Shown: in pieces, positions 14,791 through 21,691 of the stretch
How the letters are laid out: each line of letters begins with the position of its first letter
Position numbering within the stretch: position 1 is the stretch's first letter
Source of the DNA: Limnoraphis robusta CS-951
Lineage (GTDB): Bacteria; Cyanobacteriota; Cyanobacteriia; Cyanobacteriales; Microcoleaceae
Direction of reading: 5' to 3'
NCBI RefSeq assembly: GCF_000972705.2
Contig: NZ_LATL02000080.1
Span: 1-21,691, forward strand
Length of the DNA stretch: 21,691 nucleotides
The notes under the pieces: generated by a model
Told to the model about the DNA's origin: nothing
The model's database searches: none
Seen by the model: only the letters and a program-made list of their open reading frames with translations
Made by a program: the position numbers and the translations under genes

Positions 14791-14889
14791 TCTCTCGAAT
14801 CTAAGTAAAAACCGTCAAAAAGCGACTTAAATACATAGTTTATTGATTTTTATATTATTTGATAAGAGTTAAACAAAGGAGAAAATACT

Positions 14890-15717
14890 ATGTCTGATAA
14901 TGAATTTGAAAATGACTATAAAATAGCAGAAGCTCGTTATAAGCAAATGGCAATCCAAGCTAGTGACTTGCGATACGAAGCATTAGATAACTTGAACAAG
15001 GAAAATTATCTAGCAGCTATATATAATTGTAAAGATTATTTAAAACTAATAGAATCACTCCCAAGAATAGCAGTTAACTTATATTGTGGTGTCTCTTGTG
15101 AAATGTACAGTGGAGATTTAGTAATTTACACGGCTTCTGTTTTCAAAATACTCCATTTAGCTTATTTTTGTTGTGATGAAAAGAGAGTATTAGAATCTTT
15201 AATTTGTTTTCAAAAACTCAATCAAATCATTAATAAATATAGATTAGTAGAGCCAAAAAAAGCTAAAAACTGGTTAGAATACAAAGCACTGCTAGAAGCG
15301 ATAAGAAGGATGTACTTTGAACTACAGAGTGATATAAAAAAGTATACAATAGACTTGGTAAAGTGTAATTTTTTAGATGCTAGTCTGGAAATAAATGAAG
15401 ATATTGTATTAGCAAAATTTCCAAATATTGACAGTGAAAACTTTAGCTATTTGAAAAATTACTATCCGTTATTATTCCAAAAAAAACTTGATGAAAATCC
15501 AGAGGATGGTAAGGGGTGTGTTGCCATAGTTGCTGCGATTTGGTTTCCCCCACTGGGCGTATTTTTAAAGGTTGGGTTTGGCTTTCATTTTTGGGCAAAC
15601 CTGGCGCTCTTGTTATTTTTGGGTTCATTGAACGTAGCTTCTAATCCGATCGCTACTGTTGGTGCGTGTATTCTCCTCATTATTCATGCTATTTGGGTGA
15701 TTGTCAAGCACGATTAA
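14890..15717 (+). CDS. helical protein with C-terminal Pmp3/UPF0057 membrane domain
   Basis: This 275-residue protein has two parts. Residues 1 to about 205 are soluble and helical, with a TPR-like repeat look (LRYEALDNLNKENYLAAIYN, CKDYLKLIESL, ALLEAIRRMYFELQSDI) and several cysteines. Residues about 209-275 match the Pmp3/YqaE (UPF0057) small membrane proteolipid: AIWFPPLGVFLKVGFGFHFW, ANLALLLFLG, then IIHAIWVIVKHD. The two Pmp3 helices are here separated by about 15 extra residues. Free-standing Pmp3 proteins are about 50-60 residues and influence membrane potential and salt tolerance, so this is a fusion. AAGGAG lies 8 bases before the ATG. The gene is downstream of the four small genes with a 156-bp gap, so co-transcription is uncertain. 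The Pmp3 match is strong; the function of the N-terminal part is unknown. Confidence 0.8.
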   Translation: MSDNEFENDYKIAEARYKQMAIQASDLRYEALDNLNKENYLAAIYNCKDYLKLIESLPRIAVNLYCGVSCEMYSGDLVIYTASVFKILHLAYFCCDEKRVLESLICFQKLNQIINKYRLVEPKKAKNWLEYKALLEAIRRMYFELQSDIKKYTIDLVKCNFLDASLEINEDIVLAKFPNIDSENFSYLKNYYPLLFQKKLDENPEDGKGCVAIVAAIWFPPLGVFLKVGFGFHFWANLALLLFLGSLNVASNPIATVGACILLIIHAIWVIVKHD

Positions 15718-15736
15718 AGTTAAGCAGTAGGGAAAT

Positions 15737-15796
15737 GCGATCGCCTTTATCTTCCCCAAAAATGCGATCGCGCTTAATTTTCTGAAGTGCGATCGC
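15737..15796. repeat. three HIP1 octamers in 60 bp
   Basis: GCGATCGC occurs at 15737-15744, 15764-15771 and 15789-15796 in the short space between two convergent genes, each within a similar context (AAATGCGATCGCC, AAGTGCGATCGCC, followed by pyrimidines). A fourth copy occurs near 16535. This is a cyanobacterial HIP1 cluster that looks like a decayed tandem repeat. Confidence 0.7.
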
Positions 15797-15824
15797 CTTT
15801 CTTTTCCCTTCTAAAAATACTTCC

Positions 15825-16268
15825 TCAAATTCTCAAATTCTCCAACACTAAAACCGTTAACTCCGGTAAAGAAGGCAACCGGGCATCATTTGTCAAAAAA
15901 AATGAAGCACCCTCACAGATAGCTGTAGCCATTTGAATAGCATCGGGCGATCGCAAATTGTAAGTTGCTCTCAGTTGTGCTGCTTTTTCAGCAATATCTG
16001 GAGTTAATTCAACCACAGTTAAACCTTCTTGATTGAGCAATATTTCACGATATTCTTGAGCCAAGATAGTGTTTCTCTGACGCAGGGGATGAACTAGAAC
16101 TTCTAGTAGTGTTACTGTTGATGTCACCAGCCTAAAATCACCGCGATCAAACGATTTAAAGAAAAGCCGCATCATCTCTATATACTTGGGATTTCGCTCC
16201 ATAAAGTAAATTAAAGGCGCGGTGTCTAATCCCACAACTTTTCCTTGTAACTGAGCTATCCATTCCAT
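15825..16268 (-). CDS. PIN-domain ribonuclease toxin (VapC-like)
   Basis: This 147-residue protein shows the PIN-domain acidic set: D15 in VVGLDTAPLIYF, E56 in TLLEVLVHP, D109 in RSPDAIQMATA, and ND at 127-128 in FFLTNDARL. These residues bind Mg2+ or Mn2+ and cut RNA. VapC toxins act in the cytoplasm on tRNA or rRNA and are held inactive by a cognate antitoxin. The start at 16268 overlaps the end of the preceding small gene by 13 bp, the usual translational coupling of antitoxin and toxin. Family membership is strong; the RNA target is unknown. Confidence 0.88.
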   Translation of the reverse strand: MEWIAQLQGKVVGLDTAPLIYFMERNPKYIEMMRLFFKSFDRGDFRLVTSTVTLLEVLVHPLRQRNTILAQEYREILLNQEGLTVVELTPDIAEKAAQLRATYNLRSPDAIQMATAICEGASFFLTNDARLPSLPELTVLVLENLRI

Positions 16269-16471
16269 GAATTTCGTTCGTGATTCACATATTCTTGAGC
16301 ATCAATCCCATGCCAAATTTCCTCACCCAATCCTTCTAATTCTAAAATACTCCGTTTAGGTTTAGGCTGAAATCGGTGACGAACATATACTAATAATTCA
16401 GAGATGAGTCGCAGTTGCTCATCTGGTGTAAGTCTTAGAACCTGGGTCAATACCGCGCTGTAAGTAGACAT
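16256..16471 (-). CDS. probable antitoxin of the VapC-like toxin
   Basis: This 71-residue protein starts with ATG at 16471; a longer frame to 16591 would run through a neighbouring gene remnant and HIP1 DNA and gives no sensible N-terminus. It begins MSTYSAVLTQVLRLTPDEQL and continues RLISELLVYVRHRFQPKPKR, a helical segment followed by a basic, proline-containing linker, and ends IDAQEYVNHERNSWNG. Small helical proteins of this kind precede PIN toxins in many cyanobacteria. The 13-bp overlap with the toxin start supports pairing. I cannot name the antitoxin family, and no DNA-binding motif is obvious. Confidence 0.7.
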   Translation of the reverse strand: MSTYSAVLTQVLRLTPDEQLRLISELLVYVRHRFQPKPKRSILELEGLGEEIWHGIDAQEYVNHERNSWNG

Positions 16472-16562
16472 AGATTCTTGATTAAGATTTTTGTGTTGAC
16501 TGTTATTATAGCAATTTAGGATTGAGGAAAATGCGATCGCCCTTATCTTTCCTAAAGTGCGA

Positions 16563-16751
16563 TTAAACTTGACCAGGCAAATCCAACGCAATTAATAAAG
16601 CTTGATTCATCAGAAGTATTGCTTCATCACTAAGTATTCCTCGTAAACTCAATAAACGAGATTTAGATAATACCCGTACTTGATCGGCCATAGCGATAGA
16701 ATCGTTGGTTAATCCACCGTCGGGAGCTTTAATTAATACCTGAGTGTTTTT
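16563..16751 (-). pseudogene. mazF: decapitated MazF/PemK-type toxin gene
   Basis: The minus strand is open for 63 codons from the edge of the adjacent mobile element to TAA at 16563-16565. It reads KNTQVLIKAPDGGLTNDSIA, MADQVRVLSKSRLLSLRGIL, SDEAILLMNQALLIALDL. This is the C-terminal half of a MazF-type endoribonuclease (strand, GGLTNDS, QxRVLSKxRL, then the C-terminal helix). The N-terminal half, with the catalytic arginine and the PxRG-type beginning, should lie to the right but is replaced by the mobile element at 16752-17002. Beyond that element lies the unrelated adhesin gene, so the missing half is gone, not just displaced. The remnant is probably inactive. Confidence 0.7.
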
Positions 16752-17002
16752 ATCCCTCTTCTGTCAGTCTCCGAGGAGTAAAATTAGAAAATAACCCTCT
16801 TCTGTCACTTTCCGGGTTTTCTTATGATTAGTAATTTCCGAAGCCACCGTATAGTCAACGATCTGAGATGGGACAGTCGCATTTTGACCCAGATCGCACC
16901 TTCAGGAATTTCTACTGGAAAAAAATGGCGAGATCGTCTGTCCTATCTACGCTTTGGAATTCAGAAAATACAAGGCTTTTCGGAGACTGACAAAAGAGGA
17001 AT
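16752..17002. mobile_element. MITE-like relative of the IS701-like element
   Basis: The left end ATCCCTCTTCTGTCAGTCTC (16752-16771), followed by CG, and the inner stretch GTAAAATTAGAAAATAA match the IS701-like copy at 10466. The right end CGGAGACTGACAAAAGAGGA (16981-17000) matches its inverted repeat with a few changes. A second, imperfect left end, CCCTCTTCTGTCACTTTCCG, lies at 16795-16814, so two left ends are stacked. No transposase gene is present in about 250 bp; the interior (16815-16980) resembles nothing I know. The element separates the mazF remnant from the stop codon of the adhesin gene. Confidence 0.75.
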
Positions 17003-17005
17003 AAG

Positions 17006-20000
17006 TTAGCCGACAAAAGCAATAAAACTACTTTCCGTCAAAGCCGTCACCGGTATATCATTGAGAATAGCCAACTGTTGAGTGTCAAGACTAATAACCG
17101 TCGTGGTTCCACTTTGGGATAGAGTTAAATCATCAAAGCTTAAACCCCCGCCCAAAGCAATGAAATCAGTACCCAGTTGGAAATCTTGAATGGTGTCCGT
17201 ACCACTATCGGAGAACAGAATAAACCGATCACTACCACTTCCACCAGAAATCAGGTCATTACCTTCATCGCCAAACAACCAATCATCCCCAAGTTCTCCG
17301 GCTAAAGTATCTTCCCCTAAACCGCCATAGAGAGTATCACTCTCGGTTCCCCCACAGAGACGGTCATTATCTTCATTACCAAACAGCAGATCCGAACCAC
17401 TACCGCCACAGATTGTATCGCGTCCGGGAACTGTACTAAAGGTTTCGTTGTCGTTGATATCGCCATAAATCGTATCGTTACCCTCATTGCCACAGAGTTG
17501 GTCATTGCCCAAATCTCCGTACATCAGGTCATCTCCGAGTTCACCATAAACGAGGTCATCTTCTTTGCCCCCGCGAACCGTATCATTACCAATACCCCCA
17601 CTGAGGGTATCATTACTACGACCACCATTGATCAAGTCATCACCTGCACCACCCCAGATGAAATCGATCATGCCAGACAGAGCGCGTTCCGGTTCAACTT
17701 CATTTTCATCAGCAGTGTCGCCAACTAGGGTATCATTGCCTTCGTCACCGTAGAGGGTGTCATTACCCAAATCACCCCAAACCATATCATCATTTTTGCC
17801 GCCATAGGAGAAGTCATCTTGCTTACCGCTATACATCATGTCAGCGCCGGGGCCACCTTGAATTAAATCATTGTTAGCGTGGCCATAGAGAAAATCATCG
17901 TTCTCAAAGTTAGCGGAGGCTGCCAAGTCTTGAGTGCCGTTACTGCCAATTAGCGTGTCGTTACCGTCGCCTCCAAGCAGAGAATCATTGCCTTCATCGC
18001 CAAACTTGAGGTCATCACCCTCGCCCCCATAGACGGTATCATTGCCCTCAAAGCCTTCAATGCGGTCATCTCCGGCAAAGGCAAAGACCAGATCACTACC
18101 GAGTGAACCGGGTATGGTATCACTTTCATCAGTACCATCAATACTACCAAAGCCATTAAACGTACTTGGAGTTAAGCCTAAACGTTCAGGTAGAGGGACA
18201 GTACCAAACTCGGGTAAGGGAGGACAGTCACAACCGCCATCATCAATGACTTCACCCCGAGGAATGGAATCATCTTCTTCTACAATTAGGCGTACAGTCG
18301 CGATGTTAGAAACAGCACCATCATTATCAGTCGCAGTGAAAGTGAAGCTGACATCACCTGTAAAGTTAGAGTCAGGTTCAAAAGTCAGTTGTCCGGCTTG
18401 AGAGGGTGTTAGACGTTCAACTTGATCTAAGCTGGTGATTTCTTCGCCATTGAGGAACAAAGTACCATTGGCAGGTAATTCCGTAATCGTGTAGAAATTA
18501 ACTGAACCATCGCGATCTATAGCCGTTAACGGAGGAATAACAGAGGGAGTCCCATCATTGGGAATATTCGCCGTTTCATTCTCAGCTTCAGGCGGTAAGT
18601 TCCCAGACGGTAGAGAGGGAACGCCACCCCCTCCGGGAACATTCGGAACAGAGAAGGCGATAACCGGAACAGTAATGTTGGCAATATTAGAATTAGCCCC
18701 ATCATCGTCTGTCACCGTATAACTAAAAGAGGCATTACCCGCAAAGCCAATATTAGGCCGGAATGTGAGATTATCAAGTTGATTGGGAGTTAACCGTTGA
18801 ACCTGAATCGGGTCACTCACCGCCACACCATCAAGCAACAGAGTCCCTTCTGCGGGATTAGGTAATGTCAAGTTAATCAATTCTACGATGCCATCAGGGT
18901 CACTGAAGTTCGCCGCAGACAAAGGTAGAGGAATCGCAGCGCTATTGTTGAGAATTGATGAACTCTGAACATCCTCGGCTGTGGGCGGTTGATTGGCGTC
19001 GGGGCTAACGGTCACTAAAATATTAGCAGGTTCGGAAGTCGCGCCTAAATTATCCTGGACTGTAAAGGGAATGGTTACACTACCGCTAAAACCGTCAACA
19101 GGTTCAAAGGTAACTTGACCTTGATTATTAACGGAAAATCTTCCTTGGGGTAAAGTGACCTGCTGATCAATTTCTGGAGTCGTTGGATCAAGGTCAATCG
19201 TGCTTAATTCAACGTTTCCATCTGGATCGCTAATATTATCAGCCAGATTAAAGGTGACAGGAGTTTCAAACGGGGTGTTAAGGCTTTCGTCGGTTGCTGT
19301 CGGAGGAACATTCGCTGGGGGTTCAACCGTAACCGTAACCCTGGCGATATCAGTATTCGTACCGTCACTCACCTGATAGACAAAGGTATCGATTCCGCTA
19401 AAACCCCTAGCAGGTGTATAAATTAACGATTGACCATCCTCAGAAGCAGTAATCGTACCTCCGTTAGCGGAGATTCCATCAAAACTCTCGATATTTAATG
19501 GATCGCCATCAGGGTCAATGTCATTTGCGATTACATTGATACTGACATTGGTATCTTGGGGGGTGGTGGCGCTGTCATCAACCGCTTCCGGTCGTAGTCC
19601 TTGATCGCTGACGTTAATGGTGACAGTAGCAATATCTGTGCCGCCTCGACCATCATTAATGGTGTAAGTAAAGGTGTCAGTCCCAACAAATCGATTGGCG
19701 GGTGTATAAATTAAGGATTGACCATCCTCAGAAGCAGTAATCGTACCTCCGTTAGCAGAGATTTCATCAAAACTCTCGATATTTAACGGATCATTTTCGG
19801 GGTCAGTATCATTGGTGAGAACATTAATCGTAACTGCTGTATTGACATCTGTCCGGCGTTCGTCATCAATAGCTGCTGGCTTTGTGTTTGTCGGTGGGTT
19901 AACGGTAATGGTGACAGTCGCAGTATCGCTATTATTACCGTCCGTCACCTCGTAGGTAAAGCTATCTGTTCCTGAGAAACCCGCAGGCGGTGTATAAACT

Positions 20001-21691
20001 AATGCCTCACCATTTTCAGAACGAGTAATGGTTCCACCGTTAGCTGAAGTAGCTTCAAAAGTGCTAATCTCTAACGGATCATTTTCCGGGTCAACGTCAT
20101 TGGCGAGAACGTTGATAGTAACATTGGTATCTTGGTCGGTGGTGGCTGTGTCATTGGCGGCGATCAGGGTTTGATCGGTTTCGACGTTAATCGTGACGGT
20201 TGCCGTATCGGTACCGCCGTTACCATCACTGATGGTATAAGTAAAGCTATCTGTTCCTGAGAAACCCGCAGGCGGTGTATAAACTAATGCCTGAGCATTT
20301 TGAGAACGAGTAATGGTGGCACCATTAGTTGAAGTGGCTTCAAAACTGCTAATCTCTAACGGATCATTTTCCGGGTCGCTATCATTACCCAAAACGTTAA
20401 TTGTAATTGCGGTGTCAGAACGGGTTGAGCGTTCGTCATTAACTGCATCAGGAGCGGTATTTGCAGGTTCTTCAACGGTAATGGTAACGATAGCTGTATC
20501 AGTACCCCCCTGACCATCGCTAATGGTGTAGCTAAAGCTATCATTACCCGTGAAACCCGCAGGTGGTGTATAGATTAACTGACCATTTTCAATAACAACT
20601 TGACCGCCATTGTCAGTATCTTGTTGGATATCTGCGATGCTTAATGAATTACCTTCTGGGTCAGTATCGTTACCCAGAACGTTTAGGGTAATCGGTGTGT
20701 TAAACCCAGTTGTAGCACTGTCATCTACTGCATTCGGAGGTTGATTCCCAGGAGCATTAACTGTAATATTAATCGCTGCGGGAGCTGAGGGTGTACCGTT
20801 ATTATCCTGTACGGTGTAGTTAATCGTTGAGTTTCCCGTAAACCCTGTTTCGGGAATAAAGGTAACAAGCCCTGTATTATCAACACTGTAGCTGCCAACT
20901 CCGGGAATGATTCGGCTTGTTTGTTGTCCGGGACTATCCGGGTCAAGGTCTACGGTTGTTGGGTCAATATTACCATCGCTGTCGGTGTCGTTGTTGGTAA
21001 TATTGAAGCTGATTTCGCTATTAAACGCTGTGGTTTGACTATCAGGATTAGCAATCGGTGCGGTATTAACAGGAGGATTAACTGTAATATTAATCGCTGC
21101 GGGAGCGGAGGGTGTACCGTTATTATCCTGTACGGTGTAGTTAATCGTTGAGTTTCCCGTAAACCCTGTTTCGGGAACAAAGGTAACAAGCCCTGTATTA
21201 TCAACACTGTAGCTGCCAACTCCCGGAATGATTCGGGTTGTTTGTTGTCCGGGACTATCCGGGTCAAGGTCTACGGTTGTCGGGTCAATATTACCATCGC
21301 TGTCGGTGTCGTTGTTGGTAATATTGAAGCTAGTTGGCGTATTAGATGCTGTGGTTTGACTATCAGGATTAGCAATCGGTGCGGTATTAACAGGAGGATT
21401 AACTGTAACATTAATCGCTGCGGGAGCGGAGGGTGTACCGTTATTATCCTGTACGGTGTAGTTAATCGTTGAGTTTCCGGTAAACCCTGTTTCGGGAACA
21501 AAGGTAACAAGCCCTGTATTATCAACACTGTAGCTGCCAACTCCGGGAATGATTCGGGTTGTTTGTTGTCCGGGACTATCCGGGTCAAGGTCTACGGTTG
21601 TCGGGTTAATATTACCATCGCTGTCGGTGTCGTTGTTGGTAATATTGAAGCTAGTTGGCGTATTAGATGCTGTGGTTTGACTATCAGGATT
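17006..21691 (-). CDS. giant RTX adhesin with Ig/cadherin-like tandem repeats (5' end outside the window)
   Basis: The frame is open from the right window edge to TAA at 17006-17008, giving 1,561 visible C-terminal residues. From the N-terminal side there are three near-identical 107-residue repeats (20751-21691, continuing outside), then about five repeats of about 95 residues (about 19320-20750) with motifs such as NVLANDVDPENDPL, YTPPAGFSGTDSFTY and GGTDTATVTINV. This is the tandem-95/cadherin-like type. Three more divergent Ig-like units and a proline/cysteine linker follow (about 18180-19320). An RTX block (about 17225-18165) of GGxGxDxLx nonapeptides such as GGEGDDLKFGDEGNDSLLGG binds Ca2+. 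The last 60 residues (DTIQDFQLGTDFIALGGG onward) resemble a type I secretion signal. The protein is probably exported by an ABC/HlyD/TolC machine and works at the cell surface in adhesion or gliding. Secretion genes are not in the window. Confidence 0.9.
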   Translation of the reverse strand, partial: NPDSQTTASNTPTSFNITNNDTDSDGNINPTTVDLDPDSPGQQTTRIIPGVGSYSVDNTGLVTFVPETGFTGNSTINYTVQDNNGTPSAPAAINVTVNPPVNTAPIANPDSQTTASNTPTSFNITNNDTDSDGNIDPTTVDLDPDSPGQQTTRIIPGVGSYSVDNTGLVTFVPETGFTGNSTINYTVQDNNGTPSAPAAINITVNPPVNTAPIANPDSQTTAFNSEISFNITNNDTDSDGNIDPTTVDLDPDSPGQQTSRIIPGVGSYSVDNTGLVTFIPETGFTGNSTINYTVQDNNGTPSAPAAINITVNAPGNQPPNAVDDSATTGFNTPITLNVLGNDTDPEGNSLSIADIQQDTDNGGQVVIENGQLIYTPPAGFTGNDSFSYTISDGQGGTDTAIVTITVEEPANTAPDAVNDERSTRSDTAITINVLGNDSDPENDPLEISSFEATSTNGATITRSQNAQALVYTPPAGFSGTDSFTYTISDGNGGTDTATVTINVETDQTLIAANDTATTDQDTNVTINVLANDVDPENDPLEISTFEATSANGGTITRSENGEALVYTPPAGFSGTDSFTYEVTDGNNSDTATVTITVNPPTNTKPAAIDDERRTDVNTAVTINVLTNDTDPENDPLNIESFDEISANGGTITASEDGQSLIYTPANRFVGTDTFTYTINDGRGGTDIATVTINVSDQGLRPEAVDDSATTPQDTNVSINVIANDIDPDGDPLNIESFDGISANGGTITASEDGQSLIYTPARGFSGIDTFVYQVSDGTNTDIARVTVTVEPPANVPPTATDESLNTPFETPVTFNLADNISDPDGNVELSTIDLDPTTPEIDQQVTLPQGRFSVNNQGQVTFEPVDGFSGSVTIPFTVQDNLGATSEPANILVTVSPDANQPPTAEDVQSSSILNNSAAIPLPLSAANFSDPDGIVELINLTLPNPAEGTLLLDGVAVSDPIQVQRLTPNQLDNLTFRPNIGFAGNASFSYTVTDDDGANSNIANITVPVIAFSVPNVPGGGGVPSLPSGNLPPEAENETANIPNDGTPSVIPPLTAIDRDGSVNFYTITELPANGTLFLNGEEITSLDQVERLTPSQAGQLTFEPDSNFTGDVSFTFTATDNDGAVSNIATVRLIVEEDDSIPRGEVIDDGGCDCPPLPEFGTVPLPERLGLTPSTFNGFGSIDGTDESDTIPGSLGSDLVFAFAGDDRIEGFEGNDTVYGGEGDDLKFGDEGNDSLLGGDGNDTLIGSNGTQDLAASANFENDDFLYGHANNDLIQGGPGADMMYSGKQDDFSYGGKNDDMVWGDLGNDTLYGDEGNDTLVGDTADENEVEPERALSGMIDFIWGGAGDDLINGGRSNDTLSGGIGNDTVRGGKEDDLVYGELGDDLMYGDLGNDQLCGNEGNDTIYGDINDNETFSTVPGRDTICGGSGSDLLFGNEDNDRLCGGTESDTLYGGLGEDTLAGELGDDWLFGDEGNDLISGGSGSDRFILFSDSGTDTIQDFQLGTDFIALGGGLSFDDLTLSQSGTTTVISLDTQQLAILNDIPVTALTESSFIAFVG
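17225..18165 (-). repeat. RTX nonapeptide-repeat region
   Basis: This part of the adhesin gene encodes many copies of GGxGxDxLx-like nonapeptides (for example GNEGNDTIYGD, GGLGEDTLAGE). In RTX proteins these fold into a parallel beta roll with Ca2+ once outside the cell. The block is split by linkers containing NDNETFSTVPGR and DENEVEPERA. Three cysteines (LCGN, ICGG, LCGG) are unusual for RTX repeats. Confidence 0.85.
20751..21691. repeat. 321-bp tandem repeats inside the adhesin gene
   Basis: Near-identical DNA units start at 20751, 21072 and 21393, exactly 321 bp (107 codons) apart; the third is cut by the window edge. For example, AATCGCTGCGGGAGCGGAGG recurs at the same place in the second and third units. 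The units differ by a few substitutions, for example near 21021-21050 versus 21342-21371. Such identity implies recent duplication or gene conversion and makes the copy number prone to change and to misassembly. Confidence 0.9.

Noticed and set aside
15737..15796. CRISPR-like array
   Set aside because: The repeated unit is only the HIP1 octamer with variable 17-19 base gaps, too short for CRISPR repeats.
16472..16591. 40-residue extension of the antitoxin
   Set aside because: It overlaps the mazF remnant and HIP1 DNA, and no family-like sequence appears before M at 16471.
16824..17009. 61-residue plus-strand frame inside the MITE-like element
   Set aside because: No family resemblance, no good ribosome site, and it runs through the terminal repeat into the adhesin stop region.
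17565..18401. Several plus-strand frames opposite the RTX repeats
   Set aside because: They are antisense shadows of the periodic glycine/aspartate-rich coding sequence.
20390..20392. TTG at 20392 as the start of the adhesin
   Set aside because: The same frame continues without a stop to the right window edge with typical repeat sequence; the TTG is an internal leucine codon of VLGNDSDPEND.
20725..21588. Repeated short frames beginning MTRIVPDNKQ on the minus strand
   Set aside because: They are out-of-frame readings of the 321-bp adhesin repeats; the adhesin frame is continuous through all of them.

Overview
The window is cyanobacterial chromosomal DNA. The evidence is a group 1 sigma factor of the cyanobacterial SigA type, a high-light-inducible chlorophyll-binding protein, many HIP1 octamers (GCGATCGC), and a pilin G/H-like lipoprotein of a kind common in cyanobacteria. 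Base composition and IS load suggest a filamentous oscillatorialean, but the genus cannot be fixed from this sequence. No rRNA, tRNA or CRISPR array was seen.

Layout. Positions 1-3260 hold a CPA1-type cation/proton antiporter with a C-terminal TrkA-N-like domain, a roughly 370-bp internally deleted IS200/IS605-type element, and a 57-residue Hlip gene. The Hlip gene converges on sigA (3276-4451, minus), with terminators for both strands in between. An 870-bp non-coding leader precedes a DppC/OppC-type permease (5324-6208, minus). A tnpB-only IS605-type element (about 6245-7611) sits 37 bp upstream of that permease.

Positions 7801-10264 carry small housekeeping or unknown genes: a pilin G/H-like lipoprotein, an unknown anchored protein, a YbjQ/UPF0145 protein, a Coq4-family protein and a possible 46-residue ORF.

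From 10400 to 17005 the region is accessory. It contains an IS701-like element whose transposase frame is broken by one in-frame TGA, a second transposase remnant, and an NB-ARC (STAND) ATPase. The ATPase is transcribed away from a cluster of four very small genes and a larger gene whose C-terminus is a Pmp3/UPF0057 membrane domain. Then come a VapBC-like toxin-antitoxin pair, a decapitated MazF-type toxin, and a small non-autonomous element with the same ends as the IS701-like copy. The NB-ARC gene and the small-gene cluster share a 150-bp intergenic region holding six TCCGAY-like direct repeats. This is the best candidate for an undescribed system.

From 17006 to the right edge runs the 3' part of a giant gene (minus, open at the window edge) for a type I-secreted RTX adhesin. 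It has Ig/cadherin-like repeats of about 95 residues, near-identical 321-bp (107-residue) tandem repeats at the far end, nonapeptide calcium-binding repeats and a C-terminal secretion region.
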